Part shown: piece by piece, positions 8,511 through 17,001 of the stretch | Layout: each line of letters opens with the position of its first letter | Position numbering within the stretch: position 1 is the stretch's first letter | Source: Sphingobacterium sp. CZ-2 | Lineage (GTDB): Bacteria; Bacteroidota; Bacteroidia; Sphingobacteriales; Sphingobacteriaceae | Assembly (NCBI RefSeq): GCF_004526235.1 | Contig: NZ_CP038159.1 | Location: 2,418,001 to 2,482,000 of the forward strand | Length of the DNA stretch: 64,000 nucleotides | Direction of reading: 5' to 3' | The notes under the pieces: generated by a model | The model's input: only the letters and a program-made list of their open reading frames with translations | Database searches by the model: none | Told to the model about the DNA's origin: nothing | Made by a program: the position numbers and the translations under genes

Positions 8511-8924
8511 ATGTCTACAATATTTTCAAAAATTATAGCTGGGGAGATCCCAGCGCATAAGGTTGCCGAAAGTAATGATTACCTAGCCTTTTTAGATGTT
8601 AATCCATTGGCCGAAGGTCATGTGCTAGTGATACCGAAAAAGGAAACAGATTATATATTCGATATCGCGGATGAAGAATATATGGGTATGTGGGTTTTTG
8701 CTAAGATCGTTGCCCAAGGAATCAAGAATGCCTTTCCATGTAAGAAAGTCGGGGTAGCGGTAGTAGGATTGGAAGTGGCACATGCGCACATCCATCTGAT
8801 CCCTTTGAACAATGTTCATGACATGAACTTTGAAAAACCCAAGTTGAAACTGGAAGATCAATTGATGTCGGATATCGCTGAGAAGATTCGTGAATCAATC
8901 TCTTCCATCACAAATCCTGCTTAA
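8511..8924 (+). CDS. HIT family nucleotide-binding protein
   Basis: A 137-residue histidine-triad hydrolase of the Hint branch. The triad HAHIHL lies at residues 91-96, and the N-terminal core SIFxKIIxGEIPA-like sequence is present. Hint proteins hydrolyse adenosine phosphoramidates and related aminoacyl-AMP compounds in the cytoplasm. It starts a likely operon running through dedA and the two pyrophosphatase genes, with a 10-nt gap to the next gene. Confidence 0.92.
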   Translation: MSTIFSKIIAGEIPAHKVAESNDYLAFLDVNPLAEGHVLVIPKKETDYIFDIADEEYMGMWVFAKIVAQGIKNAFPCKKVGVAVVGLEVAHAHIHLIPLNNVHDMNFEKPKLKLEDQLMSDIAEKIRESISSITNPA

Positions 8925-8934
8925 CTAAAAACAT

Positions 8935-9591
8935 ATGCAAGAATACTTGTTGTCTTTTCAACAATTACTAGATGCTGAATATTTATTAAGCCACGGTGGA
9001 TTTTACATCGTTTGCCTTATTGTATTTGCTGAGACTGGACTCTTTTTTGGATTCTTCCTACCTGGTGATTACCTCCTGTTCCTAGCGGGCCTATTCTGTG
9101 CCCTGAATAAAATTGATGTTGACATCGTAACCCTTTATTTTGGTATCCTGGGGGCGGGGATACTCGGTAATTTCACGGGCTATTGGTTCGGTCATCGAAC
9201 GGGGCCCATGCTATTTAAACGAAAGGATAGCTTCTTGTTCAAGCGCAAATATGTGATCATGGCCGAGGAGTTTTTCCAGAAATATGGCGGAACTGCATTA
9301 ATCATAGGTCGTTTTGTACCTATTATTCGTACATTTGCCCCGATATTTGCTGGAGTAGTGCAACTTAACTTCAAAAAATTCGTAATCTATAATGTATTAG
9401 GGGCGCTTTTATGGGTATCCTTATTGACATTGACAGGTTATTATTTAGGAATAGAATTCCCTTCCATCATTAATTATGTGGAATATATCATCGTAGGATT
9501 GATTGCTATTGCATTTTTACCGATTGCGATCGCCCTATTGAAGAAATGGTTGAAGAATCGAAAAACGAAAGACGAAATAAACAAACAGTAG
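8935..9591 (+). CDS. DedA family integral membrane protein
   Basis: A 218-residue protein of the DedA/VTT (SNARE-associated) family with about five hydrophobic segments. The family-typical ETGLFFGFFLPGD near residue 31 and FxRFxPxxR-like GRFVPIIRTFAP near 123 are both visible. DedA proteins are inner-membrane undecaprenyl-phosphate or phospholipid flippases/scramblases with roles in membrane potential and envelope stress. The C-terminal tail is basic. It lies 9 nt before ppa. Confidence 0.9.
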   Translation: MQEYLLSFQQLLDAEYLLSHGGFYIVCLIVFAETGLFFGFFLPGDYLLFLAGLFCALNKIDVDIVTLYFGILGAGILGNFTGYWFGHRTGPMLFKRKDSFLFKRKYVIMAEEFFQKYGGTALIIGRFVPIIRTFAPIFAGVVQLNFKKFVIYNVLGALLWVSLLTLTGYYLGIEFPSIINYVEYIIVGLIAIAFLPIAIALLKKWLKNRKTKDEINKQ

Positions 9592-9599
9592 AAAATTAA

Positions 9600-10142
9600 A
9601 TGAGTACACAACATCCTTGGCATCAAGTGTCTCCTGGTGAGGACTTACCAAATTCCGTTAATGCCATTATTGAAATCCCAAAAGGTTCAAAAGCGAAATA
9701 CGAAATCGATAAAGACAGTGGTTTAATCAAATTGGACCGCGTTCTATTTTCATCCGTGATGTATCCAGCAAACTATGGATTCATTCCTCAAACGTATTGT
9801 GATGACAAGGATCCATTGGATATCTTGGTGTTATGTTCGGTAGATGTTTATCCAATGAGCTTGATCGAAGCGAAAGTGGTTGGTGTTATGCACATGATCG
9901 ATAATGGTGAACAAGACGATAAGATCATCGCTGTTGCGAAACACGATATGTCGGTAAACCACATCAACGATCTTTCTGAACTTCCTCCGCATACCATGAA
10001 GGAGATTGTTCGTTTCTTCCAAGATTACAAAGCTTTGGAAGGTAAAAACGTATCGATTGAAAATCTTTACGGACGTTCATATGCTCAAAAAGTAATCATG
10101 GAGAGCGTAGAACTTTACAATACCGAGATTAGAAACAAATAA
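9600..10142 (+). CDS. ppa: Inorganic pyrophosphatase (family I)
   Basis: A 180-residue soluble enzyme that hydrolyses pyrophosphate to phosphate in the cytoplasm. Metal and substrate residues of family I are present: EIPKGSKAKYEID, the metal motif DDKDPLDILV (Asp at each metal position), DNGEQDDKIIAV, and FFQDYKALEGK with the Tyr-Lys pair. It is followed after 7 nt by a second, clearly homologous pyrophosphatase gene, so this is a tandem duplication. This copy, without extension, is the likely housekeeping cytoplasmic form. Confidence 0.95.
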   Translation: MSTQHPWHQVSPGEDLPNSVNAIIEIPKGSKAKYEIDKDSGLIKLDRVLFSSVMYPANYGFIPQTYCDDKDPLDILVLCSVDVYPMSLIEAKVVGVMHMIDNGEQDDKIIAVAKHDMSVNHINDLSELPPHTMKEIVRFFQDYKALEGKNVSIENLYGRSYAQKVIMESVELYNTEIRNK

Positions 10143-10149
10143 TATTTTT

Positions 10150-10770
10150 ATGAATCTTAACCTACTTTGGTCTATATGCCTAGTATTGTCAAATAGTGTT
10201 GGGATTACAGATATTCAGCAACATCCTTGGCACAGGGTTTCTCCTGGCAAGGATGTTCCTCGTTCTGTAACCGCTGTGATCGAGATCAAACAGGGAAGCA
10301 AAACGAAATATGAGATTGATAAAGAATCGGGGATGTTAAAGCTTGATCGAATATTGAAGACAAGCATGGTATACCCCACCAATTATGGATTTATCCCGCA
10401 ATCTTACTGTGGCGATAAGGATCCATTGGATATTTTGGTGATCTGCTCCGAAGGATTACAGCCTGCCAGTTTGGTGGATGCACAGGTAATCGGCGTGATG
10501 CGAATGACCGATTCTGGTGATCAGGACGACAAGATTATTGCTGTCGCCAAACATGATGCCGCTGTAAACCATTACAAGGATATCAAAGATTTACCAGAAC
10601 AAACCATGAAGGAAATTGTTCATTTCTTTCAGAACTATAAAACCTTGGAAGGAAAAACCGTAAAAATCGAAAAAATAAGTGGGCGAGACTCCGCACAAAC
10701 TATTATCTTAGAGAGTTTAGAATTATATAAGAAAGAATTTGGTCAAATAAAACCTCATCATGGCAATTGA
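10150..10770 (+). CDS. Second inorganic pyrophosphatase, with N-terminal hydrophobic extension
   Basis: A 206-residue paralogue of the gene just upstream. All active-site motifs are retained (EIKQGSKTKYEID, GDKDPLDILV, DSGDQDDKIIAV, FFQNYKTLEGK), so it is probably active. It differs by about 22 extra N-terminal residues (MNLNLLWSICLVLSNSVG), hydrophobic like a signal peptide or anchor but without the usual N-terminal Lys/Arg. No alternative ATG exists near the homologous start. It may be targeted to the membrane or periplasm; this is inference. The gene overlaps the CNNM-type gene by 11 nt. Confidence 0.9.
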   Translation: MNLNLLWSICLVLSNSVGITDIQQHPWHRVSPGKDVPRSVTAVIEIKQGSKTKYEIDKESGMLKLDRILKTSMVYPTNYGFIPQSYCGDKDPLDILVICSEGLQPASLVDAQVIGVMRMTDSGDQDDKIIAVAKHDAAVNHYKDIKDLPEQTMKEIVHFFQNYKTLEGKTVKIEKISGRDSAQTIILESLELYKKEFGQIKPHHGN

Positions 10771-12073
10771 TATATTTTGGACTATTTTTCTTGTGCTGGC
10801 TAACGGATTCTTCGTTGCCGCCGAATTCGCTATTGTAAAGGTTCGTGCCTCCCAGATCGAGTTACAGGCTAAATCGGGCTCTAAAGTGGCTCAGATCGCC
10901 AAGAATATCACCGAACATCTTGATGGTTACCTGGCTGCTACGCAATTGGGTATTACCTTGGCTTCCCTAGCCCTGGGTTGGGTCGGTGAAGCAGTGATGA
11001 CCCAGATCGTTAACCAGATCTTTGGGTTCTTTAATGTGGAACTATCCGGTAAATTAGCGACTAACCTTGGCCACGTATTGGCATTTAGTATCATTACCTT
11101 TTTACATATTGTTTTTGGTGAATTGGCTCCTAAGTCGATCGCGATCCAGAAACCTGTGGCCACCACGATGAAGATTGCCCTTCCTTTGCAATTCTTCTAT
11201 TATATCTTCCGCCCGATCATTTGGTGTCTGAATGGTTTTGCCAACTTCCTGTTACGCCTGATCGGTATACAGGTCAGTGGCCATGAATCAAGCCATTCCT
11301 CCGAAGAGTTACAATATTTATTGGAGAAGGGTAAGGAAAGTGGTGCGTTGAATTTTTCTGAGCACGAGTTGATCAAGAATGTATTTGATTTCAACGAACG
11401 TATCGTAAAGAACATTATGGTTCCCAGAACGAAGATCATCGCTGTTGAACAGCATGATACGGCAGAGGACTTTATCAATACCGTGACGGAAGAGGGCTAT
11501 TCCCGTATTCCGATCTATGACGATAATATTGATCAGATCATTGGAGTTGTCCACACCAAGGACATTCTGCCCTTGGTCGTGAAAGGCAAGGAAGTGGTGC
11601 TGCGTAACATCATGCGGAAACCTTATTTCATCCCGGAGACCAAGAAGATCAATGATTTGATGACCGAGTTCCAGTTGAAGCGTATCCAGATCGCTTTTGT
11701 ATTGGATGAATTTGGTGGTACAGCCGGAATGGTGACATTGGAGGATATTGTGGAAGAGTTGGTAGGTGAGATCCAGGATGAATACGATGAGGAGACTCCA
11801 GTTGTGGAGCAGATCTCTGAAACGGAATTCATGGTGGATGCCGGTTCCAGTGTTCATGATGCGAATGGCTATTTGCCTTTGGAACTTCCCGAAAGCTCGG
11901 ATTATGACACGGTTGCGGGATTGGTGAGCCATCTGTTCGAAAAGATCCCTGATGTGGGCGATAGTACGGAAGAATTGGGTTACCGATTTACCATCATCAA
12001 AAAGACCCAACAGAATATTGAATTTGTGAAGTTGGATCTGATCGAGACGGCCAACGACGACGAAGAAGATTAA
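10760..12073 (+). CDS. CNNM/CorC-type hemolysin family membrane protein
   Basis: A 437-residue protein: DUF21 transmembrane domain (about 1-190, three to four helices, starting DIFWTIFLVLANGFFVAAEFA), paired CBS domains (about 205-330, e.g. MVPRTKIIAVEQ and GVVHTKDILPLV), and a C-terminal CorC_HlyC domain (about 345-430, DYDTVAGLVSHLFEKIP). These proteins are linked to Mg2+/Co2+ homeostasis or export; the older label hemolysin is historical. The start overlaps the second pyrophosphatase gene by 11 nt, so translation is probably coupled. Mg2+ is the pyrophosphatase cofactor, which makes the pairing sensible. Confidence 0.92.
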   Translation: MAIDIFWTIFLVLANGFFVAAEFAIVKVRASQIELQAKSGSKVAQIAKNITEHLDGYLAATQLGITLASLALGWVGEAVMTQIVNQIFGFFNVELSGKLATNLGHVLAFSIITFLHIVFGELAPKSIAIQKPVATTMKIALPLQFFYYIFRPIIWCLNGFANFLLRLIGIQVSGHESSHSSEELQYLLEKGKESGALNFSEHELIKNVFDFNERIVKNIMVPRTKIIAVEQHDTAEDFINTVTEEGYSRIPIYDDNIDQIIGVVHTKDILPLVVKGKEVVLRNIMRKPYFIPETKKINDLMTEFQLKRIQIAFVLDEFGGTAGMVTLEDIVEELVGEIQDEYDEETPVVEQISETEFMVDAGSSVHDANGYLPLELPESSDYDTVAGLVSHLFEKIPDVGDSTEELGYRFTIIKKTQQNIEFVKLDLIETANDDEED

Positions 12074-12083
12074 TTGAATACCC

Positions 12084-12806
12084 GTGCATTTATTTTACAC
12101 CGCAGATATACAAACTGATCAAAAGCAGTATCAGCTTTCTGAGGAAGAAAGTAAGCATGCTGTTCGGGTGCTTCGTATGCAGGTTGGAGATCAGGTGCAA
12201 TTGGTAGATGGTAGGGGCGGTTTGTTCCTTGCCGAAATTTTAGACGCACATCCAAAACGAACGTTATTAACCATTCTTTCTTATACAGGAGATTTCCAGA
12301 AACCTGCTTATCATCTGCATATTGCTGTAGGACCAACGAAGAACATCGATCGTATCGAATGGTTCTTGGAGAAGGCCGGAGAGATCGGCATCCAGGAAAT
12401 TACGCCATTGATCTCGGAGCATTCCGAGCGGAAGGACGTCAAGATAGATCGCTTGAACAAAGTATTGGTATCCGCCATGAAGCAGTCGCAAAAGGCTTAT
12501 TTGCCTTTGATAAACGAGTCTGTAGCCTTTGATGTGTTTGTAAGGAAGATGGGGGCTGTAGAGGGCCTTTTTAAAGCTATAGCACACTGTGAGGAGGATG
12601 AGGCGAAGAAATACCTGAATCAGGAATTTCCTGCCGGAAAAGATTACTTGATTTTGATTGGTCCTGAGGGCGATTTCTCGCCATCTGAAATAGAAACAGC
12701 CCTTTCTGTAGGTTTTGTTCCGGTTTCTCTTGGAGAAGCCCGATTACGCACAGAAACGGCTGCCTTATATGCTTGTACGGAGATCGCGCTCCTGAACCGG
12801 GGTTAA
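12084..12806 (+). CDS. rsmE: 16S rRNA (uracil-1498-N3)-methyltransferase RsmE
   Basis: A 240-residue SPOUT-class enzyme that methylates U1498 of 16S rRNA using SAM. The N-terminal PUA-like part contains HAVRVLRMQVGD, and the C-terminal knot region contains LIGPEGDFSPSEIE and the hallmark SLGEARLRTETAA. The apparent start codon is GTG (12084) 10 nt after the upstream stop; no ATG start fits. It is the last gene of the co-oriented block; the next gene is convergent. Confidence 0.94.
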   Translation: MHLFYTADIQTDQKQYQLSEEESKHAVRVLRMQVGDQVQLVDGRGGLFLAEILDAHPKRTLLTILSYTGDFQKPAYHLHIAVGPTKNIDRIEWFLEKAGEIGIQEITPLISEHSERKDVKIDRLNKVLVSAMKQSQKAYLPLINESVAFDVFVRKMGAVEGLFKAIAHCEEDEAKKYLNQEFPAGKDYLILIGPEGDFSPSEIETALSVGFVPVSLGEARLRTETAALYACTEIALLNRG

Positions 12807-12839
12807 TTCCTCAACCGTAGGTTCTTTTTCTTGTCTTTT

Positions 12840-13322
12840 CTAGTTGACTAACACAGCATCCACGATCTGGATTTCTGCATTTCCTTTTAATGGTTCCGGA
12901 TTGAAGACCATTTTTCCTTTTATTTTGATCGGTTCATCCGTGAACTTCACTGTTCCTTTTTTCATGAAGATCTCCACCATTGGCGGAATACCATTAGTTC
13001 CACAGAATTGGCATTGGGTGATCGGTAAGACCGAAAGCATGAAGGTGCTATGGTTTCTACCTGAAACCAAGGGAACGATATAGCCCGGAAGATCGACAAT
13101 GGTGTTTTCCAGTTTCTTCAATACCGGTGGGTAGGTTGGGGTATACACCTTTTTATTACCTTGGGTGGATACCTTATACATCATTTTATCGATTGCTTCC
13201 CAGGTTTTGTTCATCATCGGGGTATGGTCAGGGATCTGTTCCCCACCAAAATTTCCGATCTGTGCTTTTGCGAATGTTACTGTTATGGTCAGCAACAAGA
13301 AACTCAATATGATTTTTTTCAT
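12840..13322 (-). CDS. DUF3299-like exported protein of a putative metal ABC locus
   Basis: A 160-residue protein with a signal peptide (cleavage near AKAQ, residue 21) and no further membrane segment. The middle has the pattern LPGYIVPL followed by a cysteine pair in TQCQFCGTNGIPP, which resembles DUF3299 family proteins. It follows the permease gene by one nucleotide and is the last gene of a three-gene minus-strand operon. DUF3299 proteins are found next to FtsX/LolD-type ABC genes in zinc-regulated loci of Vibrio (zrg genes), which I recall but could not check. Its function is unknown; metal handling is inferred from context. Confidence 0.72.
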   Translation of the reverse strand: MKKIILSFLLLTITVTFAKAQIGNFGGEQIPDHTPMMNKTWEAIDKMMYKVSTQGNKKVYTPTYPPVLKKLENTIVDLPGYIVPLVSGRNHSTFMLSVLPITQCQFCGTNGIPPMVEIFMKKGTVKFTDEPIKIKGKMVFNPEPLKGNAEIQIVDAVLVN

Positions 13323-13323
13323 G

Positions 13324-14799
13324 TTATTTACTTCCTAAAATACTTGATATGGTGGTACCATACGCCTTGATAGCTGGAATGATCGATGCAACTACACCAA
13401 TCAGACAGGCTGTCAACAAAATTAACCATTCTTTGCTATAAATCTGGAAAGCCTGGATAAAATCAGCACTTTGACTGGTCTGCGTACTGATGAAATATAG
13501 TCCGAGATGACCTAAGATCAAGCCCAGCAAGCCTCCAATCGCGGTAATCACTAAGCCTTCGACAATCAATAAGGTGAATAGTTTAATTTTACTTGCTCCC
13601 ATGGCACGCATGATGGCTAGGTCGTATTTACGGTCTTTCAACGCATTGTACAAACTGATAAAGACGCTAAGACCGGCAATGATCATGATGACATAGGCTA
13701 GGATTTCCAAAGAATCTATTCCTACGCCTAAAAGGGAGAACAATCGCGCGGTTTCCAATGCAGGAGATGCTGCCTGCATACTGGTGGATTGGTTGATCAT
13801 TTTAGGGATCACGCCGATTGCGGCTGGCGTGCGGTATTTGACCAATAGCGCAGTGATCTCTAATCCTGAATCTTTCACTACATCATCTGCGATGCTTTTT
13901 ACGAAGACATTCGGCCTAGGTCTTTCAGAAACGATGCTATCGTCTGCTGGAGCGGATTGAGTTGCTTCAGATGTGTGGTTATGGTCTGCGTGGTCATGTC
14001 CTTCATGACTATCTGCTGCATGGTCGTGATCCTCATGGCTATGTGCTGCGTGGTCGTGGTCATGATCTTCTTCCCTATGTGCATGGTCATGTTCCGCATG
14101 ATCGTGTCCTTCATGATTGTCTGCATCATGATTATGTCCTTCATGGTCATGATGTTCGTGGTCATGGTCATGATCATCATGTTTTATGCCGTGAACATCC
14201 CATACACTTTCCAGGTTGGATAATAATAAATTATCTACTATCGATCCTGAAGGTTTCAAGATCCCTACAATCGTAAAGGGATGCTCATCATGAATATGTG
14301 CATTTTCCGCCAATCCATGTGCGCCATGAATTTGATCGCCGATTTTAAGTTTGTTCTTTCGGGCAGTTTCACTTCCGATGACCACCTCATAGCTTTTGCT
14401 CCAGATTTTTCCTTCTGCGATGGAAAGCTCATACATGGTCATAAAACTGGTGTCTGTACCGACTATTCGGTGGCCCTTGAAATTATCTCCAAGGGAGATG
14501 GGCACCGCCATATCAATCATCGGGTTATCCTTTAGTTTTTCTGCTTCGGATAAAAGGATATTGCCGGTTGGATTGTCAATATGGTAAAGTGCAGATAGAA
14601 TCAATTGCAATGGACTCCCTTTTGCGCCCACAACCAGGTCGACCTGTTTACTGTTATTGTCCAATTGCTTTTCGAACGTATCACTGGTAATATATATACT
14701 GCAAAGAATCGCAACTCCAAAAGCTGTTAGGATGATACTTAACAAAGTGGAGCCCCATTGTTGGGAAATGTTTTTCCAGACTAATTGTAATGTGTTCAT
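13324..14799 (-). CDS. FtsX-type ABC permease with large histidine-rich insert
   Basis: A 491-residue permease of the MacB/FtsX type: TM1 at about 18-38, a large periplasmic domain (about 40-350), and three C-terminal TMs (about 365-385, 410-440 and 455-480). The periplasmic domain contains a low-complexity stretch at residues 203-275 with about 27 histidines in HDHDH/HEGHDH units (DNA 13975-14193), a likely Zn2+/Cu2+/Ni2+ trap. It is flanked at 1-nt spacing by its ATPase gene (14801) and a DUF3299-like gene (12840). Lipoprotein release (LolE-like) is the alternative role, but the His-rich insert and the DUF3299 partner favour metal uptake or export. Confidence 0.85.
   Translation of the reverse strand: MNTLQLVWKNISQQWGSTLLSIILTAFGVAILCSIYITSDTFEKQLDNNSKQVDLVVGAKGSPLQLILSALYHIDNPTGNILLSEAEKLKDNPMIDMAVPISLGDNFKGHRIVGTDTSFMTMYELSIAEGKIWSKSYEVVIGSETARKNKLKIGDQIHGAHGLAENAHIHDEHPFTIVGILKPSGSIVDNLLLSNLESVWDVHGIKHDDHDHDHEHHDHEGHNHDADNHEGHDHAEHDHAHREEDHDHDHAAHSHEDHDHAADSHEGHDHADHNHTSEATQSAPADDSIVSERPRPNVFVKSIADDVVKDSGLEITALLVKYRTPAAIGVIPKMINQSTSMQAASPALETARLFSLLGVGIDSLEILAYVIMIIAGLSVFISLYNALKDRKYDLAIMRAMGASKIKLFTLLIVEGLVITAIGGLLGLILGHLGLYFISTQTSQSADFIQAFQIYSKEWLILLTACLIGVVASIIPAIKAYGTTISSILGSK
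13975..14193 (-). other. Histidine-rich low-complexity coding segment of the permease
   Basis: Codes residues 203-275 of the FtsX-type permease, about 27 His with Asp, Glu and Gly in alternating HDH, HEG and HAE units. At DNA level it is an irregular repeat of ATGGTC/ATGATC-like hexamers, which makes it prone to length change by slippage. The same repetitiveness creates long but meaningless open frames on both strands here. Confidence 0.9.
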
Positions 14800-14800
14800 C

Positions 14801-15448
14801 TTATTGGGCTGCTAATAAATAATTATGTTGGAATTCGTCTTTTAATCTTTTGTCATGCGTGGATATCAATAAAGTACTTCCCTGCTCAGAAGCCAAAGCT
14901 TTCAAGAGCTCGATGACCAAATAGGTGTTTTTATCGTCCAAGGATGCGGTGGGTTCATCGGCCAAAAGGATAGCCGGTTTATTGATCAGTGCCCGTGCAA
15001 TCGCCACTCTTTGCACCTGTCCTCGACTTAATTCATTTGGCAGCCTGGTTGAAAATGATCCTAATTGAAGTTTATCCAATAACAACATGATCGCATGTTC
15101 ATCTACTTTTTCTCCTGCTAGCGATTGGGCAAGCTTGATGTTCTCCATCACGGTAAGATTTTTCAGCAGATGAGCTTCCTGAAAAATAAATCCGAGATGC
15201 TTCGCCCGGAATCTATCCAAGCTACTTTCAGAAAGTTGATAGAGGTTTTGACCTTTAATTGTTACAGAACCGGTGCTTGGATAAGAAAATCCTCCGATAA
15301 GATTCAAAAGAGTTGATTTACCGGAACCGGATTCGCCAAGGATTAAAGTATGTTGCTGATTGGAAATCTGCAGATCTTCAAAGGCAAGATTTGCTCCTTT
15401 TGGATAGGAAAAGGAAAGATCAGCAGTTTGTAGGACGATTTCGCTCAT
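14801..15448 (-). CDS. LolD/MacB-type ABC ATP-binding protein
   Basis: The ATPase partner of the FtsX-type permease. From the ATG at 15448 the protein begins MSEIVLQTADLSFSYPKG; the frame is open 66 nt further upstream but those residues do not look like an ABC start. Walker A is GESGSGKST, the Q-loop FIFQEAHLL, Walker B ILLADEPTASLD, and the switch His is in STHDKRL. The signature reads LSRGQVQRVAIARAL, with Arg in place of the usual Gly in LSGGQ. Directly upstream (15459-15475) an inverted repeat TTGTT-N7-AACAA could be a regulator site, possibly Zur-like; this is only a guess. Confidence 0.88.
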   Translation of the reverse strand: MSEIVLQTADLSFSYPKGANLAFEDLQISNQQHTLILGESGSGKSTLLNLIGGFSYPSTGSVTIKGQNLYQLSESSLDRFRAKHLGFIFQEAHLLKNLTVMENIKLAQSLAGEKVDEHAIMLLLDKLQLGSFSTRLPNELSRGQVQRVAIARALINKPAILLADEPTASLDDKNTYLVIELLKALASEQGSTLLISTHDKRLKDEFQHNYLLAAQ

Positions 15449-15689
15449 AAAATAAACTTTGTTGCAATTTAACAATTCTACTCTTTTTAAGCGAATTAAT
15501 ATTATTGTTGGCAATTTGCTGCTTCTTGTTACAAAAGCTATATAAAGGTTAATCGATGTAATGTGTTTTTAACAATTTTTTAGCTTTAACGACCTTATTA
15601 CCGTAAACAAATCTCTTGTTAATAATAAGATAATATATCCTTAACTGTGTTGTAACACTTTGTCTCAATATTTGCCCCAACAAAAAACA

Positions 15690-15697
15690 TAAATTTG
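15690..15697 (+). promoter_or_regulatory. Candidate -7 box (TAAATTTG) for the lipoprotein/TonB receptor pair
   Basis: TAAATTTG fits TAnnTTTG and ends 6 nt before the ATG at 15704. A TTTG at 15671-15674 is only 15 nt upstream, shorter than usual spacing. The implied leader is extremely short. Confidence 0.35.
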
Positions 15698-15703
15698 AGA
15701 TAA

Positions 15704-16924
15704 ATGAAAAAGAAATTATTTTTTGCTCTAGCAATTGTTTCATTAGGAGTAACATTAAGCTGTTCAACAAGTGATGATCCAACTCCAAAACCTGAACCTG
15801 GGAAAGATGTAGAAAAAAGTGGATTGCTTACAGCAAATGAGACTTGGACTGCTGGGAATATCTATATCTTAAAAGGAAAAGTAGTTGTAGCAGAAGGAAC
15901 TACATTAACAATTGAGCCAGGAACAATTATTAAAGGTGCTCAAGGTACTGAAGCTAACGCATCTGCATTAGTAGTTGACCAAGGCGCAAAATTAATTGCA
16001 AATGGTACTGCTGACAAGCCAATCATCTTTACATCGATTGATGATAACATCAAAGTTGGTCAAAAAGCTGGAACTAACCTTACAGAAGCGAACACTGGTC
16101 TTTGGGGTGGTGTAATTGTTTTAGGTAATGCGCCTATTTCTGTAGCGGGTGATGTGAAAACTAAACAAATCGAAGGTATCCCTGCAAACGAATCTTATGG
16201 CCAATATGGTGGTACAAATGCAGCTGATAACTCTGGTTCATTAAAATATATCTCTATCCGTCACGGTGGTATCACTATCGGACAAGATAACGAAATCAAT
16301 GGTTTAACTCTTGGAGGAGTAGGTTCAGGAACTGTAATCGAAAATATCGAGATTGTTGGTAACCAAGATGATGGTATCGAGTGGTTCGGTGGATCTGTAA
16401 ACGCAACTAACTTGTTGACTTGGGCAGCTGGTGATGACGGTTTAGACGTTGACCAATCTTACTCAGGTACTATCAAAAATGCCTTAGTAATTAAAGGTAA
16501 AGATAGCGATTCAGCGTTAGAGTTAGATGGTCCAGAAGGTTCTAAAGCTACAGAAAAAGGCTTTACCATGGAAAATATCACTATCAATAATAACAATAAT
16601 ACTAGCAAGATCGCTGATTTAAGAGACGGGTTAATTGCTAACCTTAAAAATATCCTTGTTTATAATATTGGTACTGGTTCTACAGTAAAAGTAAATGGAG
16701 CAGATTCTCAAGCTGAATTGAAAGCTGGAAGAATTACTTTCTCTAACTGGGAAGCAGTTTTACCTCAAGGGTTAACACTTGATAAATTTATCGATGGTGC
16801 AAATGGTGAAGAAGCTAAATTTGTTTCTAACGCTAAAGCCATCACTGCAGTTGCAGACGCTAAAACTGGAGCTAATGTTTCCGTATTTGGTTGGACTTAC
16901 GCCAAATCAAAAAACGCATTCTAA
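15704..16924 (+). CDS. Surface-type lipoprotein, beta-rich, partner of TonB receptor
   Basis: A 406-residue lipoprotein (lipobox Cys20 in VTLSC, then a Ser/Asp/Pro-rich linker). The mature part has short repeats of beta-helix character, for example GTTLTIEPGTIIKGAQG, IENIEIVGNQDDGIEWFGG and GDDGLDVDQS, a pattern of right-handed beta-helix proteins. Some databases mislabel this kind as multidrug transporter; nothing here supports transport. It precedes a TonB receptor by 77 nt with a terminator in between, which could set a higher level of the lipoprotein than of the receptor. It may bind a ligand for the receptor, or be a surface adhesin; function is unknown. Confidence 0.82.
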   Translation: MKKKLFFALAIVSLGVTLSCSTSDDPTPKPEPGKDVEKSGLLTANETWTAGNIYILKGKVVVAEGTTLTIEPGTIIKGAQGTEANASALVVDQGAKLIANGTADKPIIFTSIDDNIKVGQKAGTNLTEANTGLWGGVIVLGNAPISVAGDVKTKQIEGIPANESYGQYGGTNAADNSGSLKYISIRHGGITIGQDNEINGLTLGGVGSGTVIENIEIVGNQDDGIEWFGGSVNATNLLTWAAGDDGLDVDQSYSGTIKNALVIKGKDSDSALELDGPEGSKATEKGFTMENITINNNNNTSKIADLRDGLIANLKNILVYNIGTGSTVKVNGADSQAELKAGRITFSNWEAVLPQGLTLDKFIDGANGEEAKFVSNAKAITAVADAKTGANVSVFGWTYAKSKNAF

Positions 16925-16945
16925 TACCCTAATAAAAAATTACAT

Positions 16946-16977
16946 ATCCGCTTTCTCTTCTGAAAGCGGATTTTTTT
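16946..16977 (+). terminator. Intercistronic terminator between lipoprotein and TonB receptor genes
   Basis: A 10-bp perfect stem ATCCGCTTTC (16946-16955) / GAAAGCGGAT (16962-16971) is followed by T7. It would reduce read-through into the receptor gene. Confidence 0.88.
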
Positions 16978-17001
16978 AAAATCCTTTTTTTAATCATTCA
17001 A

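Noticed and set aside
11318..12010. A 230-residue open frame on the minus strand inside the CNNM-type gene
   Set aside because: It is antisense to a clearly conserved gene and shows no recognisable domain or start signal.
13957..14276. Long + strand open frames opposite the His-rich permease segment, Cys/Met/Val- or His-rich
   Set aside because: They are produced by the low-complexity ATGGTC-like repeats of the permease His-rich codons; no start context or homology-like pattern, and the permease frame is well supported.
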